Below, one piece after another: positions 9,350 through 16,488 of a DNA stretch of 64,000 bases (position 1 is its first letter; the number at the start of each line of letters is the position of its first letter). The translations under genes were made by a program, and so were the position numbers. The DNA is taken from contig NC_014216.1 of NCBI RefSeq assembly GCF_000092205.1, forward strand, positions 248,001 through 312,000, read 5' to 3'. Below the pieces are notes generated by a model. The model saw only the letters and a program-made list of their open reading frames with translations. It had not been told where the DNA came from and did no database searches. This DNA comes from Desulfurivibrio alkaliphilus AHT 2 (GTDB taxonomy: Bacteria > Desulfobacterota > Desulfobulbia > Desulfobulbales > Desulfurivibrionaceae).

Positions 9350-11935
9350 ATGCTGACCCGCTGGTCCCTGGCGCTGGGCGGCCTGGTGCAGGGGGTTGGG
9401 TTCAGGCCCTTTGTTTACCGGCTGGCCCGGCAACACGCCCTGGCCGGCCGGGTGTGCAACAGTGCCGCCGGGGTGGAAATCGAGCTTGAAGGCCCCCGGC
9501 CACGGCTGGTCGCTTTTCTTGACGATCTGCAGCGGCAGGCGCCCCCGGCGGCGGTGATCGAGCACCTGGAGCGTCGGGAGTTGCCTCCGGTCGGGGAGCA
9601 GGGGTTTGTGATCGCCGATACCCAGTGCGGCGGCCCGCCGGTGGCCGGAGTGGTACCAGACCTGGCGGTCTGTGCCGATTGCCTTGCTGAAATGCTGGAC
9701 CCGGCCGACCGCCGCTACCTGTACCCTTTCATAAACTGCACCAACTGCGGCCCCCGTTACACCATCATCGAAAAAATCCCCTATGACCGCCCCCATACCA
9801 CCATGCGGGTCTTCACCATGTGCCGGCGCTGCCAGGCCGAATACGACGACCCCGCCAGCCGCCGCTTCCATGCCCAGCCCAATGCCTGCCCGGACTGCGG
9901 CCCCGCTCTGGCCCTGGTTTCCTTAAACCAACAGCGGCAAGATAAGGCTCCGCCACCGCTGGCCGCCGGCCCGTCAGCCGTGGCCGAGACCCGCCGCCGC
10001 TTGCTGGCCGGGGAGATTGTCGCCATAAAAGGTATTGGCGGTTTTCATCTGGCGGTGAATGGTGCCGATCAGGCGGCGGTGAAGCGGTTACGGCGGCGCA
10101 AGGGGCGGCCGGACAAGCCCCTGGCCCTGATGGTTCGCGACCTGGCCACCGCCCGGGGGTTGGTGCAACTGGGGCCGATGGAGGAAAACCTGCTGGTTTC
10201 CCCCGCTCGCCCCATTGTCCTGGCGCTCCGGCAAGCGGCGGCGTTGCCGGTGGCGGCGGCGGTGGCCCCGGGAAACCGGCGCCTTGGCCTGATGCTGGCT
10301 TATGCCCCCCTGCACCACCTGCTGCTGGATTCCGAGTTGCCGCTGCTGGTGATGACCAGCGCCAATCCCAGCAGCGAGCCGCTTTGTATCGATAACGACG
10401 AAGCCTGCCGCCGCCTGTCGAGTATTGCCGATGCCGTGCTGCTCCATGATAGGGCAATCGTGCGGGGCAACGATGATTCGGTGATCATGCAGGGACCCGT
10501 CAAAGTCATTGGTTGTGGCACCGGGGTGGGGGCCGCTAATCCCGGTAGCGGCTCATTCTCGGCGGGCATCCTGCCCGCCTCCGAGGTGCCGGCAGCCTCC
10601 TGCGCGTCCATGCGCCCGGCTGCCGGCAAACCCGCCGCTACCGGGATAGGCGCCCCCCGTCCAAGTTCAACTTTGACGTTGCCCTGGGTGATCATGGCCG
10701 GCAACGACCGGCACCCGGGGGCGGCGCCGCTGGTTATCCGCCGGGGCCGGGGCTATGCCCCTGGGCTGCTGCCTTTTTCACACCGGGGGGCGGCGGTGCT
10801 GGCGGTGGGTGGTGAGCTGAAAAACACCGTTTGTCTGGCCGCCGACGGCCGGGCGGTGATCAGCCAGCACCTGGGGGATCTGCAAAACCTGGAGAGTTAT
10901 CGCGTTTTTGGTCAAACCATTGCCGATTTGTCGCAACTGTTTGCCATTCAGCCGCAAGTGGTGGCTTATGATCTGCACCCCGACTATCTGGCTTCCCGCT
11001 GGGCCCGGCAGTGGGCGGCCGAACAGGGCCTGCCGGCCGTGGCGGTGCAGCACCACCATGCCCACCTGGCCGCCTGCCTGGCGGAAAATGAACACCAGGG
11101 TCCGGCCCTGGGGTTGATTTTAGACGGCACCGGTTATGGCCCGGACGGCAGCATCTGGGGAGGGGAGATTCTGCTGGGGGATGCCGGCGGCTTTAGCCGC
11201 TGGGGCCATTTGGAAACCATGCCGCTGCCCGGCGGTGATTTGGCGGTCCGGCAGCCCTGGCGAGCCGCCTTGGGGTTTCTGTATCAGGCCTTTGCCGGGG
11301 ACATCCCCCCGTTACCCTTCTTGGCCGAGTTGCAGGCTGCCGACAAGGTGGACTGGCAGGCGCTGCTCCCCCCGTTGCGGCAGAACATCAACTGCCCGCG
11401 CACCAGCAGTTGCGGGCGCCTGTTTGATGCCGTGGCCGCCATGGCCGGTGGCTGCCAGAAGATCAGCTACGAGGCCCAGGCCGCCGTGGAACTGATGCAG
11501 GCTGCCGACGGCCTGCAAGGCCCGCCCTTTGCTTATCGACTGATCGAAAACAAGGTGACGGAGTACGGTTTCCACGGGGCAGGCGGGCCCGGGGTGCTCA
11601 TGCAACTCAGTCCGTTGGTTTGCGAGGTGGCTGCGGCGGTGTCAGCCGGAGCGGGGCTTACGGAAATAAGTCGCCGTTTTCATGCCACCCTGGTAGATAT
11701 GTTTACGGCGGCCCTGGTCACCGCCGCCACGGCAACCGGCATCAAAACGGTGGCCCTGGCCGGCGGCGTGATGCAAAATGAGGTTTTGCTGGCCGGCTTA
11801 AAGGACAGTCTGGCCCAGGCCGGTTTGGCGGCCATGCTGCCCCGGCGCCTGCCGTCCAACGACGGCGGCCTGGCCTACGGCCAGGCGGTGGTGGCGGCAA
11901 CCGTAAGCGAACAGCCGCACCGCATCTTCGGGTGA
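9350..11935 (+). CDS. hypF: Carbamoyltransferase HypF with an internal palindromic insertion and a repeat-derived C-terminus
   Basis: HypF makes the carbamoyl group that becomes the cyanide ligands of the [NiFe] centre. ATG 9350 follows GGGGAG by a few bases. In order the protein has an acylphosphatase domain (QGVGFRPFVYRLA), two C4 zinc fingers (CADC...CTNC, CRRC...CPDC), a YrdC-like domain, and a Kae1-like domain (QHHHAHLAAC, GGVMQNEVL). At 861 residues it is about 100 longer than usual HypF. About 69 of these come from an in-frame palindromic insertion between DDSV and PLVIRRGRGYAP (residues ~380-448). The last ten (VSEQPHRIFG) and the stop codon come from a family A repeat. All catalytic motifs remain, so activity is plausible but untested. 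Confidence 0.93.
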   Translation: MLTRWSLALGGLVQGVGFRPFVYRLARQHALAGRVCNSAAGVEIELEGPRPRLVAFLDDLQRQAPPAAVIEHLERRELPPVGEQGFVIADTQCGGPPVAGVVPDLAVCADCLAEMLDPADRRYLYPFINCTNCGPRYTIIEKIPYDRPHTTMRVFTMCRRCQAEYDDPASRRFHAQPNACPDCGPALALVSLNQQRQDKAPPPLAAGPSAVAETRRRLLAGEIVAIKGIGGFHLAVNGADQAAVKRLRRRKGRPDKPLALMVRDLATARGLVQLGPMEENLLVSPARPIVLALRQAAALPVAAAVAPGNRRLGLMLAYAPLHHLLLDSELPLLVMTSANPSSEPLCIDNDEACRRLSSIADAVLLHDRAIVRGNDDSVIMQGPVKVIGCGTGVGAANPGSGSFSAGILPASEVPAASCASMRPAAGKPAATGIGAPRPSSTLTLPWVIMAGNDRHPGAAPLVIRRGRGYAPGLLPFSHRGAAVLAVGGELKNTVCLAADGRAVISQHLGDLQNLESYRVFGQTIADLSQLFAIQPQVVAYDLHPDYLASRWARQWAAEQGLPAVAVQHHHAHLAACLAENEHQGPALGLILDGTGYGPDGSIWGGEILLGDAGGFSRWGHLETMPLPGGDLAVRQPWRAALGFLYQAFAGDIPPLPFLAELQAADKVDWQALLPPLRQNINCPRTSSCGRLFDAVAAMAGGCQKISYEAQAAVELMQAADGLQGPPFAYRLIENKVTEYGFHGAGGPGVLMQLSPLVCEVAAAVSAGAGLTEISRRFHATLVDMFTAALVTAATATGIKTVALAGGVMQNEVLLAGLKDSLAQAGLAAMLPRRLPSNDGGLAYGQAVVAATVSEQPHRIFG
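10480..10696 (+). repeat. Family C cloverleaf palindromic insertion inside hypF
   Basis: The 10-bp sequence GGTGATCATG occurs at 10480-10489 and again at 10687-10696, exactly 207 bp (69 codons) apart, like a target-site duplication. Between them are nested inverted repeats. Outer arms lie at 10483-10506 and 10670-10693 (imperfect). Middle arms at 10528-10551 and 10635-10658 share TCCCGGTAGCGG with its complement. Two internal hairpins follow: 10561-10579 (GGCGGGCA/TGCCCGCC) and 10588-10627 (GCCGGCAGCC/GGCTGCCGGC). The whole stretch stays open in the hypF frame. Confidence 0.85.
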
Positions 11936-12055
11936 TCAGCCAGGCTTACGTACAGGGGGTACGCTGCGCCTGGCTGCTTACCCAAACCTGCGGCGCGGCT
12001 GTTCGCTTACGGCCCGTTAAACCTGTAGGTTAGTACCCCTGGTGAACGGTTGCCC
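11903..12055 (+). repeat. Family A palindromic repeat, full-length copy at the hypF 3' end
   Basis: This is a 153-bp element. Perfect 16-bp arms GTAAGCGAACAGCCGC (11903-11918) and its complement (11995-12010) enclose an imperfect long hairpin with an inner CGTAC/GTACG stem. A tail of about 45 bp ends in GGTGAACGGTTGCCC. Its TGA (11933-11935) is the hypF stop. It has the same length and order as the copy inside pepN at 60235-60387. Confidence 0.9.
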
Positions 12056-12252
12056 GAAACTTATAATGACAATGTAACTGATCACGGGATACCCCCTGCG
12101 TGACGATCTGCTAAGGAGTAAGCGGTCACGGGGCACCCCAGATTGCGGCAAGCAGACCGGCGCAGCGTACACCGGGTACTCAAGCCGGGCTGATCGCCGC
12201 AAGGTGGGGTGCCCCGTGATCGCTTACATGACAATCAATCGGGAGTGAGCGC
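11936..12252. other. hypF-hypC intergenic region made almost wholly of repeats
   Basis: The 317 bp hold the rest of a family A copy and a full family B copy, leaving only about 25 bp of other sequence before hypC. No promoter is evident. The hyp cluster may be transcribed through the repeats, or their hairpins may separate hypABF from hypCDE. Confidence 0.7.
12118..12227. repeat. Family B palindromic repeat (110 bp) upstream of hypC
   Basis: Thirty-base imperfect terminal arms begin GTAAGCGGTCACGGGGCACC (12118) and end in the near-perfect complement closing in GATCGCTTAC (12227). The core (GCGCAGCGTAC, GGGCTGATCGCC) matches the family A core in inverted orientation, so B looks like a relative of A with different arms. 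A loose extra arm, GATCACGGGATACCCC, lies at about 12080. Confidence 0.8.
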
Positions 12253-12552
12253 ATGTGTTTGGCGGTACCGGGAAAAGTGGTGGAGATCTTCGAGGAAAAC
12301 GGTTTGAAGATGGGGCATATCGACTATGCCGGGGCGATCAGCCGGGCCTGCCTGGAGTATGTGCCGGAGATCCGCCTTGGGGATTATACCGTGGTCCATG
12401 CCGGTTTTGCCCTGTCCATCCTGGATGAGGAAGAGGCGGCCAAAAGTTTTGCCGCCTGGCGTGAGTTGCAGGCGGCAGCGGCCCGGGAGGGAGTGGATCT
12501 CTTCGGTCGCCCGCTGGCCGATGCCGATGCCGATGCCGATGAACAGGAGTGA
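12253..12552 (+). CDS. hypC: Hydrogenase assembly chaperone HypC
   Basis: HypC (HypC/HybG/HupF family) carries the Fe(CN)2CO unit together with HypD and binds the hydrogenase large subunit. The N-terminal [12 protein letters not shown] contains the essential Cys2. The product is 99 residues, slightly long. The extra C-terminus is an ADADADAD tract encoded by four perfect GCCGAT units (12517-12540). ATG 12253 follows GGGAGTGAGC. hypD starts 8 bp after the stop. Confidence 0.94.
   Translation: MCLAVPGKVVEIFEENGLKMGHIDYAGAISRACLEYVPEIRLGDYTVVHAGFALSILDEEEAAKSFAAWRELQAAAAREGVDLFGRPLADADADADEQE
12517..12540 (+). repeat. GCCGAT x4 hexanucleotide tandem repeat in hypC
   Basis: There are four perfect 6-bp units. 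Change in copy number would add or remove Ala-Asp pairs at the HypC C-terminus without shifting the frame. Confidence 0.85.
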
Positions 12553-12559
12553 GCGGGGC

Positions 12560-13648
12560 ATGCTGAAACACCTGGATGAATACCGCGATCCGGCCCTGGC
12601 CCGGAAGTTACTGGCGGAGATTGCGGCGGTGACCACCCGGCCCTGGGTGATCATGGAGATCTGCGGCGGCCACACCCATGCCATTATCCGCCACGGTATC
12701 GACCTGCTGCTGCCCCGGCAGCTTGAACTGGTGCATGGCCCCGGCTGCCCGGTCTGTGTTACCCCGGTGGCCCTGATTGACCAGGCCCTGGCGCTGGCCC
12801 GGCGGCCCGAGGTGATCTTTACCAGCTTCGGCGATATGCTGCGGGTGCCGGGCAGCCGCGAGAGCCTGGCCCGGATTCGGGCCAGGGGTGGTGATATACG
12901 TACCGTTTATTCGCCGCTGGAGGCGGTTAACCTGGCGGTGCAAAACCCGGCGCAAGAGGTGGTCTTTTTTGCCGTGGGTTTTGAAACCACCGCCCCGGGC
13001 AACGCCCTGGCGGTGCAGCAGGCCGCCCGCCTGGGGTTGACCAACTTCAGCCTGCTGGTAAGCCATGTCCTGGTGCCGCCGGCCATCGGTGCTTTGCTGG
13101 CGGCCCCGGACAACCGCATCCAGGCCTTCCTGGCTCCGGGGCATGTCTGCACCGTGGAAGGGTTGCAGGACTACGAGGCCATGGCCGCCGCCCATCAGGT
13201 GCCCATGGTGCCCGCCGGTTTTGAGCCGGTTGATATCCTGGCCGCCATTTTGCTGCTGGTGCGCCAGCTGGAAGAGGGGCGGGCCCAGGTGGAAAACGAA
13301 TACCGCCGTTCGGTGCGCCCGGAAGGTAACCCGGCGGCCCGGCTGGCGGTGGAGCAGGTTTTTCAGGTTTGCCACCGCACCTGGCGAGGCCTGGGGGAAA
13401 TTCCCGCCAGCGGTTTGCGCTTGCGGCCGGAATTTGCCGCCTTTGATGCCCAATGCAAGTTCGCCCTGGAGGAGACCGGGGAGATGGAATCACCGCAGTG
13501 TATCAGCGGGGCGATTCTGCGGGGAGAGAGCAAGCCGCCCCAGTGCCCGGCTTTCGGCAAGGAGTGCACCCCCGAGCACCCCCTGGGGGCCACCATGGTT
13601 TCCAGCGAAGGCGCCTGTGCCGCCTACCGCCATGCCAACCGGCAATAA
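12560..13648 (+). CDS. hypD: Hydrogenase formation protein HypD
   Basis: HypD is the [4Fe-4S] scaffold protein on which, with HypC and HypE, the Fe(CN)2CO cofactor is built. Start ATG 12560 gives the usual N-terminus [18 protein letters not shown]; the frame is open further upstream but that part overlaps hypC. Conserved motifs are [11 protein letters not shown] (near residue 33) and [11 protein letters not shown]. The C-terminal cysteines are in [29 protein letters not shown] and SSEGACAAY. The length of 362 residues is normal. AGGAG lies about ten bases before the start. Confidence 0.95.
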   Translation: MLKHLDEYRDPALARKLLAEIAAVTTRPWVIMEICGGHTHAIIRHGIDLLLPRQLELVHGPGCPVCVTPVALIDQALALARRPEVIFTSFGDMLRVPGSRESLARIRARGGDIRTVYSPLEAVNLAVQNPAQEVVFFAVGFETTAPGNALAVQQAARLGLTNFSLLVSHVLVPPAIGALLAAPDNRIQAFLAPGHVCTVEGLQDYEAMAAAHQVPMVPAGFEPVDILAAILLLVRQLEEGRAQVENEYRRSVRPEGNPAARLAVEQVFQVCHRTWRGLGEIPASGLRLRPEFAAFDAQCKFALEETGEMESPQCISGAILRGESKPPQCPAFGKECTPEHPLGATMVSSEGACAAYRHANRQ

Positions 13649-13666
13649 AGAGTTTTGGAGTGATTG

Positions 13667-14785
13667 ATGTCTTGGCAAATTAAACCGGAAAACTTTGGTT
13701 GCCCGCTGCCGGCGGCGGATGGGGCGACGGTGCAGCTGGCCCACGGTGGCGGCAGCCGGCTGGCGGCGGAGTTGATTGAGCAGACCCTGGTGCCGGCCTT
13801 TGCCGATCCGGTGCTCTCCCGGTTGGAAGACCAGGCGGTGCTGGAGTCACCGCTGGGCGCCGGTGAGCGCCTGGCCTTCACCACCGACTCTTTTGTGGTG
13901 GACCCGCTTTTTTTTCCCGGCGGCAGCATCGGTGAGTTGGCGATTAACGGCACCATCAACGACCTGGCCATGGGCGGCGCCCGGCCCCTTTATCTGTCGG
14001 TGGCCCTGATTGTCGAAGAGGGGCTGGAGCTGGCGATTTTGCGCCGGGTCATTGCCGATCTGGGTGCCGCCGCCAAGGCCGCCGGGGTGCGGGTGGTGAC
14101 CGGCGACACCAAGGTGGTGGGGCGGGGGAGTTGTGACAAAATTTTCATCAATACCAGCGGCATCGGGGCGGTGCCGGCCGGCCTTGCGCTTTCCGCCGCC
14201 AACCTGCAGCCCGGGGATAAGATCATCATCTCCGGCACCATGGCCGACCACGGCATGGCCATTATGAGTTGCCGCCAGGGCTTGAGCTTTGCCGAGCCTT
14301 TAACCAGCGACACCGCCGCCCTGCATCAACTCACCGCGGCGATCATGGCGGCTGCCGGCATGCCGCCGGCCGCCCCGGCCCAAAAGGCCAATGAGCCAGA
14401 GGCCGGTCAGGCCCTGCGGGCCATGCGGGATCCCACCCGGGGTGGGGTGGCGGCGGTATTAACGGAAATGGCCAGGGCTTCCCGGGTCGGGGTGGTAATT
14501 GCCGAAGAAACCCTGCCGGTGGCCGGGCCGGTGCGCGGGGCCTGCGAAATTCTGGGGATCGATCCGCTGTTTGTGGCCAACGAGGGCAAGCTGCTGGCGG
14601 TGGTGGCGCCGGAGAGCGCCGGGGCGGTGCTGCAGGCCATGCGGGAGCACCCGCTGGGGCGGCAGGCGGCGATCATCGGTGAGGTGGTGGCGGAAAACCC
14701 CGGCCTGGTGGCGCTGCGCACCGCGCTGGGGCCCCATCGGATCATCGATCTGCCCAGTGGAGAACTGCTGCCGAGAATCTGCTGA
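13667..14785 (+). CDS. hypE: Carbamoyl dehydratase HypE
   Basis: HypE is a 372-residue AIR synthase-like ATPase that dehydrates the S-carbamoyl group on its own C-terminal cysteine to a thiocyanate. It shows SIGELAINGTINDLAMGGA, TGDTKVV, DPTRGGVAAVLTEMA and the required C-terminal PRIC. ATG 13667 has GGAG at good spacing; a TTG three bases earlier is less likely. It closes the hyp cluster, and no hydrogenase structural gene is adjacent. Confidence 0.95.
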   Translation: MSWQIKPENFGCPLPAADGATVQLAHGGGSRLAAELIEQTLVPAFADPVLSRLEDQAVLESPLGAGERLAFTTDSFVVDPLFFPGGSIGELAINGTINDLAMGGARPLYLSVALIVEEGLELAILRRVIADLGAAAKAAGVRVVTGDTKVVGRGSCDKIFINTSGIGAVPAGLALSAANLQPGDKIIISGTMADHGMAIMSCRQGLSFAEPLTSDTAALHQLTAAIMAAAGMPPAAPAQKANEPEAGQALRAMRDPTRGGVAAVLTEMARASRVGVVIAEETLPVAGPVRGACEILGIDPLFVANEGKLLAVVAPESAGAVLQAMREHPLGRQAAIIGEVVAENPGLVALRTALGPHRIIDLPSGELLPRIC

Positions 14786-14815
14786 ATCAACCGGTATTAC
14801 AAAGGCTGTGAAGCG

Positions 14816-16434
14816 ATGACCATCAAAAGCCGCATAACCCTGATCGGTATCCTGGCGGTGGGAGGTCTGTTTTTTTGCTGCTGGGCCTGATGACCAGCGA
14901 ATTCTCGCGCTATCGCCAGCAGCAGGTGGTGGTGGAAGAACTGGCCCTGATCAGCGAACTTTCAGCCCTGGTGCATGAACTGCAGAAAGAAAGGGGCCTT
15001 AGCACCGGCTTTCTTGCCTACCCCGAGGCCGATTACCGCGATGCTCTGCTGGCGCAGCAGGCCGAAACCGACCGAAAGCTTGCCGCCTTGGGCCGGGCCG
15101 ATGGTGCCCAGGCGCAGCGGTTGCAGCAGGAGTTGAGCCTCTTGCGGCAGCGGGTCATCTCCGGAGAGGGGGCTTACCCTGCCGACTACCGCCACTATTC
15201 CTGGTTGGTGCAAGGTTTGCTGGATCAGGTTCAGAGTCAGGGGCGGCGGCTGGGGTTGGCCGAGCTCAAGGATGATCTGGTGACCCACAGCCACTTGATG
15301 TTTGCCAAGGAATACCTGGGGCGGATTCGGGCCACGGTTAACCACGGCTTGCGCCTGGCGGGCGAAGGCCGGGAAAAGATGGTGGAAGCGGCCCGCCTGC
15401 AGGCCCTGTTTGGTGAATACCGGCGGCTTTTTCAACTTGCCGCCGCTGCCGATCTGGCGGGACGGTTGCAGCAGGTGCTGGACACCCCGGCGGCGGAGGA
15501 AGTGCTCAAAGCTATGCAGGCTTCCACCATGGCAGGGTTTACGGAGCTGACGATCTCATCCGGGCAGTGGTTTGCCCTGGCCACGGAGGTGATCGATGAC
15601 TTGAAAGAGTTGGAAGATCACTCCCTGACCCTGCTGCTCCACGAAGGGGAGCAGCAACTGGATAATCTTCGCCGGCGCCTGCTCATTTTCTCCCAGGGAG
15701 GCCTGCTCATCGGTGGCGGCATCCTGGTGCTGGTCATTTATACCCTCCACGGCATGATCCGCTCCCTGGACCATCTGCTGGCGGAAATCGGGCAAATCGG
15801 TGCAGAGGAAGATTTCGGCCGCCGGCTACCGGTGGCCGCCGGCCATGAAATAGGAATTATTGCCCGTCATTTCAACAAGTTGCTGGAGGTGGTCGAGCGT
15901 CTGCTGCGAGAGAAGGACCAACTGGCCGGGACTGATCAACTGACCGGCCTGAACAACCGCCGCCGCTTCAAGGAGTTGCTGGACCAGGAACTGATCCGCT
16001 ACCGCCGTATCCCCAAGCCTCTCTCCCTGTTAATCTTCGACATCGATCATTTTAAGCGGGTTAATGATACCTACGGGCATGAAACCGGGGATTTGGTGCT
16101 CAAGGAGATGGCGCAACTGTTGCAGGCCACGGTGCGCCGTACCGACACCCCGGCCCGTTGGGGCGGTGAGGAGTTTTTGGTGCTGTTGCCGGCCACCACC
16201 GCCGAGGCGGCGATGGCCCTGGCGGAAAAGCTCCGGCAGGCCATTGAAGAGCACGATTTTCCCCGGGTCGGCCGGGTGACCGCCAGTTTCGGGGTGGCCG
16301 CCTTCCATGATGGCGAGCAGGAGGAAAGCGCCTTGTTACGCCGGGTGGATAAGGCCCTCTATCAGGCCAAGCGGCAGGGGCGCAACCGGGTGGTCAACTG
16401 GGCGGCTGCAGCTAAGCCGGCTGATTTGCCATAA
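14816..16434 (+). pseudogene. NIT-HAMP-GGDEF diguanylate cyclase gene with a frameshift at a T7 run
   Basis: ATG 14816 encodes MTIKSRITLIGILAVGGLFF, the first half of a membrane helix. The frame then stops at 14888 just after a run of seven T (14870-14876). With one extra T, or a -1 slip, it continues as LLLGLMTSEFSRYRQQQ into a complete protein of about 540 residues: a nitrate/nitrite-sensing (NIT) domain (about 35-270), a second helix, HAMP, and a GGDEF domain (ARWGGEEF, RxxD inhibitory site RRTD). The only in-frame start after the run is TTG 14875, without a Shine-Dalgarno, and it would lose half of the first helix. The remaining 519 codons are intact, which argues for a recent mutation, slippage, phase variation or a base-calling error. 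Confidence 0.8.
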
Positions 16435-16454
16435 CTGACCACGTGGAGCAAAGG

Positions 16455-16488
16455 GTAAGCGATAACAGGGGGCGCCCCCCAGTTTTTT
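16455..16488. terminator. Possible terminator or solitary repeat arm between convergent genes
   Basis: GTAAGCGATAACAGGGGGCG resembles the family B arm. The self-complementary GGGGGCGCCCCC (16468-16479) is followed by six T (16483-16488) on the plus strand. It could terminate the diguanylate cyclase transcript just before the convergent kinase stop. Confidence 0.5.

Noticed and set aside
10300-10704. 134-residue minus-strand open frame opposite hypF
   Set aside because: Its left part is the antisense of the YrdC-like domain and the rest mirrors the palindromic insertion, so the similarity between strands is just the inverted repeat.
12017-12202. 61-residue minus-strand frame resembling the PepN insert peptide
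   Set aside because: It is translation of repeat families A and B in one frame, has no ribosome binding site and no independent gene evidence.
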